From an uncultured SAR86 cluster bacterium (lineage in GTDB: Bacteria > Pseudomonadota > Gammaproteobacteria > Magnimaribacterales > D2472): 41,548 nucleotides of DNA. Of this stretch, positions 7,793-15,851 are shown one piece after another. The first letter of the stretch is position 1. The number at the start of each line of letters is the position of its first letter. The stretch spans positions 1-41,548 of the forward strand of contig CAJQGX010000034.1 in the NCBI GenBank assembly GCA_905478035.1. Direction: 5' to 3'. The translations under genes and the position numbers were made by a program. Under the pieces are notes generated by a model. That model was not told the origin of the DNA, did no database searches, and was given only the letters and a program-made list of their open reading frames with translations.

Positions 7793-8209
7793 CTATAGGT
7801 CTCCTTCTTTCCTAACTTCGCTTCTATCAATCTCAAACTTTTCTCCATATCTAGCTTCTAGTTTTTTTTGATTTTCTGATATGACCTCGAATGGATCTAG
7901 GCCTAGAGAGGCACAGGCTGTTGTCCAGTACCACATAATATCTCCTAGCTCTCTTTTCATGTGAAAAATATTATCTTCTGAAGCTGGCTTGCCTTGAAGC
8001 ACCATTTTCTTAACTATTTCTACGAACTCACCAGTCTCACTTCCAAGTCCTAAGGCAGCAGTAAGAAGTCTAGGCACTTCAATTTTGGAATTGTTATTAA
8101 TATCATCCAAACTCTTCTTTAGTGCATCCATATCAAGACTAGGATCGCTTGTAACTTTTTTTACAAAGTCACTATAGGTTGAAAAAAAATCTTTTACTTC
8201 ACTGCTCAT
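7793..8209 (-). CDS. MazG-type nucleoside triphosphate pyrophosphohydrolase
   Basis: The 138-aa protein is an all-alpha NTP pyrophosphatase with one MazG-like domain. The magnesium-binding helices carry E58-x-x-E61 (LGLGSETGEFVE) and E87-x-x-D90 (KRELGDIMWYW), the defining ExxE...ExxD pattern. Single-domain MazG proteins of this kind hydrolyse (d)NTPs, often non-canonical ones, or affect ppGpp; they are common in marine phages and bacteria. It is not the two-domain MazG of Escherichia coli (about 263 aa). The start lies 3 bp after the stop of the glycosyltransferase gene, so the two are one transcription unit. Confidence 0.85.
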   Translation of the reverse strand: MSSEVKDFFSTYSDFVKKVTSDPSLDMDALKKSLDDINNNSKIEVPRLLTAALGLGSETGEFVEIVKKMVLQGKPASEDNIFHMKRELGDIMWYWTTACASLGLDPFEVISENQKKLEARYGEKFEIDRSEVRKEGDL

Positions 8210-8212
8210 CGC

Positions 8213-9253
8213 TTATTCTCCAAATTTAAATATTTTATTCATTATATCTTTTAATGTTGATTTTGATTTAAAAGGTTCCTGATCCCAACTAAAAGTATCA
8301 AGGAATTCAGAAGTAGTAGCCTTTTTCATATCAATTATTTTTTCATTTTCAAGATCGATACCTGATATGTATTTAAAATCATCCAAGGTTCTTTTTTTGC
8401 CCATGCCAAAAGTGCCCCTGAGACTTTTATCAACAATTGAAACTAGCCTATCTATACTTTCTTTCTCTCTATCAATCCATTTAATTTTTCTTTCTCTTTC
8501 CTCATCCTCATCCCAATGGAGTTTTCTTTTTAGGTCACCAACAACATGATAAAGATGATAAACAGGTACATTGGCGGTATGAAATACGCTAAATCCCCTT
8601 GTAAATGCGCGAAGCAATATTGCCAACTCTTCACCATAGAAATATAACTTATCGTCATATGGAATTTCATTTACAAATTCTTTAGTAGTAAAAAGACAAC
8701 CGGCTGCTATTAGATAGCCATGCGAAATTTCATTTTCTGTTATGCCAGCAATTTGATTTGAGAAACACCTCTTTATAAAAATACTGTCTTCTTTAAGAAC
8801 TAGAGTCAGAGCTCTCTTTTCTTGTGAGTCTAATTTAAAAATTTCATTTTCTGCATCTATAACCTCAAAAGCTCTTGGGTAGCAGGTAATAATTGGTTTT
8901 TGATGATAAGCAGTTCCAACGTTTTTAATTTTTTCAATGTAATTTTTAAAATAAGAATCCCATCCCTGCTCAAATTGCATATGAGAGTCTATTTGAAAAT
9001 AGTAATCTTCGTTAGTAAAGAATTGCTGTACTCTTTTTCTTGCCCAACATGGTCCTTCAGAAATTTTAGGATCAACGTGTTCAAATCGTATTTGCGAGCT
9101 AAAAGAAAATTCTTCTAGGTCCAAAGGAAAATTGGATTGGTCACAAATACCAAATACTAAATTTTCAGGTTTATCAGCATTGTTAAAGGCGCTATTCACA
9201 GTTGCCTTTAGCAAGGGGTCTTGATAAGAAGCTATGGATATAAAAATTTTCAC
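8213..9253 (-). CDS. GT60-like GlcNAc-transferase (hydroxyproline-type family)
   Basis: The 346-aa product matches the GlcNAc-transferase family PF11397/GT60, which includes the Dictyostelium Skp1 hydroxyproline GlcNAc-transferase. Seen motifs are IASYQDP near the N-terminus (7-13), GPCWARKRVQ (67-76), QIDSHMQF with the DxH metal motif D89-S-H91, GWD (97-99), and YFYGEEL (204-210) with the family's acidic pair E208-E209. The enzyme would use UDP-GlcNAc or a related sugar nucleotide. No signal peptide or membrane span is visible, so it is cytosolic. Translation starts with GTG at 9253. It shares a 48-bp divergent gap with a prolyl 4-hydroxylase gene, which strongly suggests that hydroxyproline is the acceptor. 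The acceptor protein is unknown. Confidence 0.85.
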   Translation of the reverse strand: MKIFISIASYQDPLLKATVNSAFNNADKPENLVFGICDQSNFPLDLEEFSFSSQIRFEHVDPKISEGPCWARKRVQQFFTNEDYYFQIDSHMQFEQGWDSYFKNYIEKIKNVGTAYHQKPIITCYPRAFEVIDAENEIFKLDSQEKRALTLVLKEDSIFIKRCFSNQIAGITENEISHGYLIAAGCLFTTKEFVNEIPYDDKLYFYGEELAILLRAFTRGFSVFHTANVPVYHLYHVVGDLKRKLHWDEDEERERKIKWIDREKESIDRLVSIVDKSLRGTFGMGKKRTLDDFKYISGIDLENEKIIDMKKATTSEFLDTFSWDQEPFKSKSTLKDIMNKIFKFGE

Positions 9254-9266
9254 AATTTACTTTTAG

Positions 9267-9310
9267 TTAGAAATCTAGTTAACAAATAGTATAATTTCTT
9301 TATGTTAACA
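9267..9310 (+). promoter_or_regulatory. candidate promoter of the prolyl 4-hydroxylase gene
   Basis: TATAAT occupies 9290-9295, six bases before the ATG at 9302, with a weak TTAGAA -35 at 9267-9272 (17-bp spacer). Transcription would begin at or next to the A of the start codon. GTTAACA occurs twice, at 9278-9284 and 9304-9310, flanking the -10; such a direct repeat could be an operator, but this is only a visual match in AT-rich DNA. The divergent glycosyltransferase GTG start lies at 9253. Confidence 0.45.
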
Positions 9311-9922
9311 GAGCCAAAAAAAATAGCTTCAAACGTAACCTTATATTCAACTGATCCAATAATTTATGTTGTCTCTAATTTCTTGTCTAATGAGGAGTGC
9401 CAAAGTTTTATTGATTTAGGTATGGGCAATATGAAAAGAGCAACTGTAGCAGGTGATACGGATGAGGTTGTTGAAAATAGAACCAATGATTTTTTTTGGC
9501 TAGAACATAATGCAAGTGAAGTGGTTCATGAGGTAAGTAAAAGGTTTTCAGTTTTGGTTAAAATGCCTATTAACAATGCAGAACAATTTCAACTTGTTTA
9601 TTATGGACCTGAAAAAGAATACAAACCTCACTTTGATTCTTTTGATAAAGATACCGATGCTGGTAAGAAAAATATGGAAGTTGGCGGACAAAGAATGACT
9701 ACAGCACTTGCATATTTAAATGATGTTGAAGCTGGCGGAGCAACTGATTTCCCTGAAATTGGAGTATCTATAAAACCTAATAAAGGCGATGTTGTTATAT
9801 TTAACAATTGCATACAAGGCACTACAGACATACATCCTAAATCATTGCATGGAGGATCTCCTGTAATAGCTGGTGAAAAATGGGCTGTAAACTTATGGTT
9901 TAGAGAAAACGCAATTTACTGA
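9302..9922 (+). CDS. prolyl 4-hydroxylase-type Fe(II)/2-oxoglutarate dioxygenase
   Basis: The 206-aa protein has the double-stranded beta-helix of the prolyl 4-hydroxylase alpha-subunit family. Iron ligands are His110 and Asp112 (KPHFDSF) and the distal His183 (SLHGGSPV), with Lys193 (GEKWAVNLW) placed to bind 2-oxoglutarate. The ten-residue His-Lys distance equals that of the human collagen enzyme (His483/Lys493). Further family marks are NRTNDFFWL (59-67), FQLVYYGPEKEYKPH and ATDFPEIGVSIKPNKGDVVIF. There is no signal peptide, so a cytosolic protein target is expected. Bacterial relatives include the Pseudomonas PPHD enzyme acting on EF-Tu. The divergent GT60-like gene suggests the hydroxyproline is then glycosylated. 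The start lacks a Shine-Dalgarno sequence. Confidence 0.9.
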   Translation: MLTEPKKIASNVTLYSTDPIIYVVSNFLSNEECQSFIDLGMGNMKRATVAGDTDEVVENRTNDFFWLEHNASEVVHEVSKRFSVLVKMPINNAEQFQLVYYGPEKEYKPHFDSFDKDTDAGKKNMEVGGQRMTTALAYLNDVEAGGATDFPEIGVSIKPNKGDVVIFNNCIQGTTDIHPKSLHGGSPVIAGEKWAVNLWFRENAIY

Positions 9923-9923
9923 T

Positions 9924-10766
9924 TTACTTAACTTTCAAAGATCTTTGGCTATCAACAATATTGTATAAATGTTCCTGTGCTTCTGGCTTTAGCTGAGCAA
10001 CTCCCATAGTAATTACATCAATAATTGCTGAATAGGCTATTCTTGAGGTAAGTGGTTTATTGATCCTAAAATTATCTCCAACATTAATTTCAATTGGGTA
10101 GTCACAAATATTGGCTAAAGGAGAGTCACCTGGCATTATTCCAATGACTTTAACTCCAGACTTTCTAACAATTTTTACACTGTCAATTAATGCAGATGTT
10201 GTTCCAGATTGAGATATTGCTACAACGACATCATTCTTTGAAAGTGAGTTTGCTGACATCAGCTGAATATGAGGATCAGATATAAAAGATGATGATATTT
10301 TTAATCTAAAAAACTTATGTTGAGCATCCATAGCTACTGGAGCTGAGCCTCCAAATGCATACACCTCGATTCTGCCAGCATTTGCTAGAGCCTCGATGGC
10401 TGACTCAAGTGTATGCTGATCTATTTGTGATCGAACATTTAAAATCTCACTGATCGCAGTATCAAAAACTTTTTCACACAATTCATTTATGCTGTCATCT
10501 TCATCAATTTCATACATTACAAAGTAATCATCAGCCGCTAGCTGCTGAGAGAGGTTAATTTTAAACTCTTGATATCCTGAGAAACCTAAAGCTTTACAGA
10601 ATCTAATTAAGGTTGGCTCACTTATTCCCATGGCGCTTGATGCCTCAGCAGTTTTCATAGAAATAACTGACTTAGGATCGTTGAGAACAAAATTGGCAAC
10701 CAGCTTTTCTGATTTACGCAATTCAGGTATGGTATTTTTAATTTGTCGCAATAATTTTGTTGGCAT
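9924..10766 (-). CDS. hexR: RpiR-family transcriptional regulator, HexR-like
   Basis: The 280-aa protein has an N-terminal RpiR helix-turn-helix (about residues 1-75, with ASSAMGISEPTLIRFCKALG) and a C-terminal SIS sugar-phosphate isomerase domain (about 110-260) containing GGSAPVAMDAQHKFFRL and AISQSGTTSALIDSV. This arrangement and the wording of the HTH match HexR of gammaproteobacteria, which senses 2-keto-3-deoxy-6-phosphogluconate and controls central carbon genes. No zwf, edd or eda gene is adjacent, so the assignment to HexR over another RpiR member is tentative. A TATTCT hexamer (10773-10778, minus strand) ends 6 nt before the start codon, with no Shine-Dalgarno. Confidence 0.75.
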   Translation of the reverse strand: MPTKLLRQIKNTIPELRKSEKLVANFVLNDPKSVISMKTAEASSAMGISEPTLIRFCKALGFSGYQEFKINLSQQLAADDYFVMYEIDEDDSINELCEKVFDTAISEILNVRSQIDQHTLESAIEALANAGRIEVYAFGGSAPVAMDAQHKFFRLKISSSFISDPHIQLMSANSLSKNDVVVAISQSGTTSALIDSVKIVRKSGVKVIGIMPGDSPLANICDYPIEINVGDNFRINKPLTSRIAYSAIIDVITMGVAQLKPEAQEHLYNIVDSQRSLKVK

Positions 10767-10808
10767 AAGGTTAGAATATCTCTCTTAAGCAAAAAAATGA
10801 ATCCCTAA

Positions 10809-12983
10809 ATGGATGTATCGCATATATTAGACCATCTCAACGATCAACAGCGAGAAGCAGTTACGTCAGAAAAAAAGCATCTAATGGTCTTAGCTGGAGC
10901 GGGTTCAGGTAAAACTAGAGTTCTAGTTCATAAAATCGCATGGGAAGTAGAAGCTCTCAATAAAAACCCTGGCTCTATTATGGCGGTAACATTTACTAAT
11001 AAAGCTGCCTTAGAAATGAGATCAAGAATTGAAGAGTTATTACAAGCTCCAATGATGGATGGGTGGGTTGGAACCTTTCATGGGCTTGCTCATAAATTAC
11101 TTAAGAGATTTCATAAAGAAGCTAGCTTAAGTAGTGGCTTTACTATTTTAGATTCGGATGACCAATTAAGAATTATTAAAAGGATTTCTAAAGAAATTGG
11201 CCTTGATGAGGCTACATGGCCATCTAGACAAAGCCAATGGCAGATAAATTCATGGAAAGATGAGGGTCTTAGAAATGATTCTGTTGACGATAAGGGTGAT
11301 TTTTCAAGAGAAACTGTTAAAAAGATCTATAAAGAATATGAAGCAACATGCTTAAGAGATAATCTTGTAGATTTTGGAGAACTTCTCCTCAGATCTTATG
11401 AGATTGTCAGAGATAATGCATCTGTGAAAGCTTTTTTTCATACAAGATTCAGATCAATATTGGTAGATGAGTTTCAAGATACAAATACTATTCAATATAA
11501 CTGGCTACTAGAAATAGCTTCTTCAGAAGCCTCTATAACTGCAGTCGGAGATGATGATCAGTCTATATATGGTTGGAGGGGGGCTAAGGTTGAAAACGTA
11601 GACTCTTTCACAAAAACATTCGACGACACAGAGATTATTCGCCTTGAACAAAATTATAGATCTACAAATATAATCCTTGGAGCAGCTAATGCCCTCATTG
11701 AAAATAATATAGACAGGCTGGGTAAAAATCTTTGGACAGAGAAATTAGAGGGTGAACAGATAGTTTTATATCAAGCATACAATGAGCAAGATGAAGCAAG
11801 GTTTGTAGCAGATGTCCTCAAGGATTGGATGAATAAAGGAGAGATGTATGAGGATGCGGCTGTACTTTATAGATCTAATGCACAGTCAAGAGCTCTGGAA
11901 GAGGCCCTTTTAAGATCAAGCATTCCATATAGAATTTATGGTGGACAAAGATTCTATGAAAGGCTAGAGATAAAAAATGCTATAGCCTATTTAAAAATTA
12001 TTTTTAACCATTCTGATAACCCTGCATTTGAGAGATCAATCTCAAATCCAACCAGAGGTGTTGGTGAAAAGACATTAGCTAAAATTAGAGGTGCGGCAAA
12101 ACAATTTAATATTTCTTATATAAAAGCATCTGCTAAATTAATCGATGAGGGCTCAATATCTGGAAGAGGAGGAGCAGGGCTGTCAGCTTATCTTCAATTT
12201 ATTATGAGATGCAAAGAGTTTATAGAAGAAAACCCATTATCTGATTTAATGGAAGAAATTATTAAAACCTCGGGCTTGGTTGCTTATCATGCTAAAGAGC
12301 CAGGAGAAAAAGGAAAAACCCGAGTTGAAAATTTGGAAGAGCTTGTAACAGCAACAACTAACTTTGAGCAAAGTATAAAAGAAGACAAACCCAATAAAGA
12401 GATAGCAGAACAATATTTAGATATGATTTCATTAGACTCTGGAGATAGACAGGCTTCAGAACATGATGATGCAGCTCAACTCATGACACTGCACTCTGCA
12501 AAAGGATTAGAGTTTAAGCTTGTACTAATGACAGGTCTTGAAGAAAGTTTATTTCCTCATGGCAGATCAATGGAAAATCCATCTCAACTCCAAGAAGAAA
12601 GAAGGCTATGTTACGTTGGCATCACAAGGGCCATGGAAAAGTTATATATTACTCATGCAGAATCTAGAAGGTTACATGGTTCTGATACATTTAATCCTCC
12701 ATCAAGATTTTTAAGAGAGATCCCAAAAGACCTTATTAATGAAATTAGACCAAGGGCACAAACCAATGTCCCTTATAATAGAAAAGATTTTAAAGAAACA
12801 AAATTTGAATTCGAAGATGAAATTGGCATCGCATTAGGCCAAAGAGTAATGCATAAGAAATTTGGTGAGGGTGTTGTGCTTAATTACGAGGGTTCAGGAG
12901 AAGCAGCTCGAGTTCAAATTAATTTTAATCATGCGGGAACTAAATGGCTTGTTATGGCCTATGCTAATCTAGAGAAATTATGA
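10809..12983 (+). CDS. uvrD: DNA helicase II (UvrD)
   Basis: The 724-aa superfamily 1A helicase has Q-motif residues LNDQQREAV, Walker A GAGSGKT (30-36), motif Ia TFTNKAALEM, Walker B VDEFQDTN, motif III VGDDDQSIYGWRGA, motif IV YRSTNIIL, motif V LMTLHSAKGLEF and motif VI RRLCYVGITRAMEKL. The C-terminal tail has the Tudor-like UvrD signature GQRVMHKKFGEGVV and ends KWLVMAYANLEKL, which separates UvrD from Rep. UvrD is a 3'-5' helicase in nucleotide excision and mismatch repair. Length matches the E. coli protein (720 aa). The stop overlaps the next start (ATGATG at 12980), so dctP is translationally coupled to a repair gene, an odd pairing. Confidence 0.96.
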   Translation: MDVSHILDHLNDQQREAVTSEKKHLMVLAGAGSGKTRVLVHKIAWEVEALNKNPGSIMAVTFTNKAALEMRSRIEELLQAPMMDGWVGTFHGLAHKLLKRFHKEASLSSGFTILDSDDQLRIIKRISKEIGLDEATWPSRQSQWQINSWKDEGLRNDSVDDKGDFSRETVKKIYKEYEATCLRDNLVDFGELLLRSYEIVRDNASVKAFFHTRFRSILVDEFQDTNTIQYNWLLEIASSEASITAVGDDDQSIYGWRGAKVENVDSFTKTFDDTEIIRLEQNYRSTNIILGAANALIENNIDRLGKNLWTEKLEGEQIVLYQAYNEQDEARFVADVLKDWMNKGEMYEDAAVLYRSNAQSRALEEALLRSSIPYRIYGGQRFYERLEIKNAIAYLKIIFNHSDNPAFERSISNPTRGVGEKTLAKIRGAAKQFNISYIKASAKLIDEGSISGRGGAGLSAYLQFIMRCKEFIEENPLSDLMEEIIKTSGLVAYHAKEPGEKGKTRVENLEELVTATTNFEQSIKEDKPNKEIAEQYLDMISLDSGDRQASEHDDAAQLMTLHSAKGLEFKLVLMTGLEESLFPHGRSMENPSQLQEERRLCYVGITRAMEKLYITHAESRRLHGSDTFNPPSRFLREIPKDLINEIRPRAQTNVPYNRKDFKETKFEFEDEIGIALGQRVMHKKFGEGVVLNYEGSGEAARVQINFNHAGTKWLVMAYANLEKL

Positions 12984-14071
12984 TGATAAAAAAATATATA
13001 TACTTTTTAACAGTATTCTTAATTATTGGTTGTTCTGAGACTTCAGAGAACAATAACAAGACTTCAATCGATACACAAAAAACATATAACTGGAGATTGG
13101 TAACTGCTTGGCCAAAAAACTATCCTGGATTAGGGATGGCTCCAGAGAGAATCGCCGATCTGGTAGAAGACATGAGTAATGGCCAAATGAAAATTACAGT
13201 ATATGGTGCTGGAGAACAGGTCCCGGCTTTTGGAGTTTTTGATGCTGTATCGAGCGGCGCTCATCAGATGGGGCATAGCGGTGGATATTTTTGGAAAGGC
13301 AAAGCTCCAGCAGCTCAATTCTTTACTGGTGTTCCATTTGGCTTAACAGCTGATGAGATTAATGCGTGGACTAATAGAGGCGGTGGCATAGAGCTCTGGA
13401 GAGAGGTATATGAACCATTTAATATCTATCCTATACCTGCAGGAAATACTGGAACCCAGATGTTTGGCTGGTTTAATAGAGAAATAAATTCGCTTGATGA
13501 CATCAAGGGATTAAAGATGAGAATACCTGGAATAGGTGGAGAAGTCCTTGAAAGAGCCGGCGGCATTCCAGTAACACTTCCAGGTGGAGAGCTATTTACA
13601 GCCCTCCAAACTGGTGTTATTGATGCAACAGAGTGGGTGGGTCCTTACAATGATTTAACTTTTGGTTTTCATCAAGCTGCAAAATATTATTACTATCCTG
13701 GATGGCATGAGCCTGGATCAATGTTGGAACTTCTTATCAATAAAGATGAATGGGAAGCACTGCCAAAACACTTACAAGTCATTATAGACACAGCAGCAAA
13801 GGCAGTTAATCAGGATATTCTTGATGAATATACAGCAAGAAATAATAGAGCTCTTAGAGAGCTAGTAGATGTTCACGGTGTTGAATTAAGAAAGTTGCCC
13901 GATGATGTAATTGCTGAATTTAAAACTATCGCAACTGAAATTTTAGAAGAGAATGCTTCAAAAGATGAGATGGTGAATAAGGTATATCAGTCTTATAAAC
14001 AATTTAAAGATGAGGTATCTGCATATCATAAGGTATCTGAGGATGCCTTTGTTAAAGCAAGAAATAATTAG
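12980..14071 (+). CDS. dctP: TRAP transporter substrate-binding lipoprotein (DctP, TakP-like)
   Basis: The 363-aa protein resembles the TakP/DctP7 group of TRAP solute receptors, which bind alpha-keto acids or other carboxylates. Recognisable parts are WRLVTAWPKNYPGLG, the GHSGGYFW segment, the conserved GLKMRIPGIGGEVL strand with the carboxylate-binding Arg, and GVIDATEWVGPYND. The N-terminus is a lipoprotein signal (FLIIGC, Cys18), and the residue after Cys is Ser, which by the Lol +2 rule would favour outer-membrane sorting. Most TRAP receptors are soluble periplasmic proteins, so tethering is unusual. The matching dctQ and dctM genes lie 1.8 kb downstream on the other strand. Confidence 0.88.
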   Translation: MMIKKYIYFLTVFLIIGCSETSENNNKTSIDTQKTYNWRLVTAWPKNYPGLGMAPERIADLVEDMSNGQMKITVYGAGEQVPAFGVFDAVSSGAHQMGHSGGYFWKGKAPAAQFFTGVPFGLTADEINAWTNRGGGIELWREVYEPFNIYPIPAGNTGTQMFGWFNREINSLDDIKGLKMRIPGIGGEVLERAGGIPVTLPGGELFTALQTGVIDATEWVGPYNDLTFGFHQAAKYYYYPGWHEPGSMLELLINKDEWEALPKHLQVIIDTAAKAVNQDILDEYTARNNRALRELVDVHGVELRKLPDDVIAEFKTIATEILEENASKDEMVNKVYQSYKQFKDEVSAYHKVSEDAFVKARNN

Positions 14072-14673
14072 TGTTGGACGAGCTTACTTTTAAATCTTTA
14101 GGCACTGCAAACTATCTAGATACTTTAAATGACATGAAAGATCATCTTATATCTGATCATTTTCAAAACGAAATATGGATGTTAGAGCATCCTCCAATAT
14201 TCACTCTAGGGACTGCGGCAGATAAGCAGCACATACTGAATGCTAAAGATATTCCAGTTGTTCAATCTGATAGAGGCGGGGAAGTCACTTATCATGGACC
14301 AGGCCAGTTAGTTATCTACTTTATGATTGATTTAAAAAAAACAAAGCTTGGCCCTAGAAGTTTAGTGAAAACACTCCAAGAATTTACTCAATCTCTTTTA
14401 TTAGAATACTCAATTGAGTCGACTTTTATAGATGGTGCTCCAGGTGTTTATGTAGATGATAAGAAGATAGCATCTATTGGTCTGAGGATATCCAAGGGTA
14501 AGACTTATCATGGAATTAGCATCAATGTTGATATGGATTTGACTCCATTTTCTTATATCAATCCATGTGGTTACGCGGGATTACAAGTTGCACAAATCAA
14601 AGATTTCAAAAAAGATATTTCGGTTAAGGATGTAGAGAACCTTGCAATTAAACTTTTAGAACCTATATTTTAG
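14071..14673 (+). CDS. lipB: octanoyl-[ACP]:protein N-octanoyltransferase (LipB)
   Basis: The 200-aa enzyme transfers octanoate from acyl carrier protein to lipoyl domains, the first step of endogenous lipoate synthesis. Family motifs are [31 protein letters not shown] (65-81) and INPCGYAG with nucleophile Cys166, together with catalytic Lys132 in [10 protein letters not shown]. The start is GTG at 14071, overlapping the dctP stop by one base; a TTG directly follows as an alternative. It is followed by lipA after two bases, the usual lipBA operon. Confidence 0.95.
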   Translation: MLDELTFKSLGTANYLDTLNDMKDHLISDHFQNEIWMLEHPPIFTLGTAADKQHILNAKDIPVVQSDRGGEVTYHGPGQLVIYFMIDLKKTKLGPRSLVKTLQEFTQSLLLEYSIESTFIDGAPGVYVDDKKIASIGLRISKGKTYHGISINVDMDLTPFSYINPCGYAGLQVAQIKDFKKDISVKDVENLAIKLLEPIF

Positions 14674-14675
14674 AT

Positions 14676-15638
14676 ATGGAAATTATTCCAACACAAAAAA
14701 TTATCAATAGAGATGGGGTAAAGGCTGTTAAAAATGGCCAAAAGGGAAACCAGTATTCTCATATACCCAATCTGAAGAAACCAGAATGGCTTAGAGTTAA
14801 AGCACAGTTCAATCCAAATTTTCATAAAATAAAAGATCAAGTAGCAGAAAAAAAACTCAATACTGTTTGTGAGGAGGCTCATTGCCCAAATATCTCAGAG
14901 TGTTGGTCAGCGGGGACTGCCACCTTTATGTTGATGGGTTCTGTTTGCACAAGAGCATGTAAGTTTTGTTCAGTGGATACTGGCAATCCAAAAGGTTGGT
15001 TGGATCAGGATGAACCAATGAATACAGCAAAAGCAGTTGAGATAATGAAATTAAAATATGTCGTCTTAACTTCAGTTAATAGAGATGATTTGCCTGATGG
15101 TGGAGCAAGGCATTTTGCAGATACTGTAAAGCTTATTAAAGATTTAAATCCTGGTACCGCTGTTGAGGCGTTAACCCCAGATTTTAAAGGCTTGTCGTCC
15201 TCTATAGATACTATTGTTAATTGTGGCCTGGAGGTTTTTGCTCAAAATATAGAAACCGTTGAGAGGCTTACACACCCTGTTCGAGATATTAGAGCGGGCT
15301 ACAAGCAAACATTAGATGTATTAGCTGAATCAAAAAGAATTAATCCAAAGGTCCTCACAAAGACAAGTCTTATCTTAGGACTAGGTGAAACTGATGAAGA
15401 GATTGAGCAGACAATGGATGATTTAATAGCAAATCAAGTTGATATTCTTACAATTGGCCAGTACCTGAGACCAACTCTTAATCATCTTCCTATCGAAAGA
15501 TGGGTAACGCCTGAGGAATTTGAGAGATATAGAGAGATTGGTTTGAAAAAAGGGTTCCTTGAAGTAGTTTCTGGGCCAATGGTCAGATCAAGTTACAGAG
15601 CAGAAAGAGCTCTTGAAAAAAATAATGCAGGCTTATAG
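14676..15638 (+). CDS. lipA: lipoyl synthase (LipA), radical SAM
   Basis: The 320-aa enzyme inserts two sulfurs into the octanoyl chain on lipoyl domains. Both iron-sulfur cluster sets are present: auxiliary cluster Cys65, Cys70 and Cys76 ([12 protein letters not shown]) and radical SAM cluster Cys91, Cys95 and Cys98 (CTRACKFC). The C-terminal SSYRAE contains the serine that ligates the auxiliary cluster. [14 protein letters not shown] and GLGETDEEI are further lipoyl synthase marks. Length and start agree with the family. It is coupled to lipB. Confidence 0.97.
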   Translation: MEIIPTQKIINRDGVKAVKNGQKGNQYSHIPNLKKPEWLRVKAQFNPNFHKIKDQVAEKKLNTVCEEAHCPNISECWSAGTATFMLMGSVCTRACKFCSVDTGNPKGWLDQDEPMNTAKAVEIMKLKYVVLTSVNRDDLPDGGARHFADTVKLIKDLNPGTAVEALTPDFKGLSSSIDTIVNCGLEVFAQNIETVERLTHPVRDIRAGYKQTLDVLAESKRINPKVLTKTSLILGLGETDEEIEQTMDDLIANQVDILTIGQYLRPTLNHLPIERWVTPEEFERYREIGLKKGFLEVVSGPMVRSSYRAERALEKNNAGL

Positions 15639-15651
15639 TTTTTTGTAAATC

Positions 15652-15674
15652 AAAACATTTTTTGTTAATGTTTT
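15652..15674 (+). repeat. 8-bp inverted repeat between lipA and the DUF6356 gene
   Basis: AAAACATT (15652-15659) and AATGTTTT (15667-15674) form a perfect 8-bp stem with a 7-nt loop, ending three bases before the ATG at 15678. There is no T-run after it, so it is not a standard intrinsic terminator. Its place just before a start codon could affect translation of the small downstream gene. It is AT-rich and may be chance. Confidence 0.4.
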
Positions 15675-15677
15675 AAG

Positions 15678-15827
15678 ATGAATCAGCATTTAAAAGAAGT
15701 AAATAAAAATTACCTAGAACATCTATTTCATGCTTGGAGCATGGCACTAGCTCTAATAATCCATGGATTATTCCCAAATATTCTTAAAGACTATGCAAGC
15801 GACAAGATGTGCAATCATGAGGATTAG
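15678..15827 (+). CDS. DUF6356 family small protein, 49 aa
   Basis: An ATG at 15678 opens a 49-residue frame ending with TAG at 15825-15827. The sequence has a polar start (HLKEVNKNYLEHLFHAW), one hydrophobic helix (MALALIIHGLFPNIL) and a short polar tail with Asp, Lys and Cys. The pattern NYxEHLxxAW followed by a hydrophobic segment ending HGLFP is what I recall for DUF6356, a small family of unknown function in Proteobacteria; this is not checked. It lies on the same strand 39 bp after lipA and ends 24 bp before the opposing dctM stop. Confidence 0.6.
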   Translation: MNQHLKEVNKNYLEHLFHAWSMALALIIHGLFPNILKDYASDKMCNHED

Positions 15828-15851
15828 CCTTAAATAATTTTTGCATACGAA

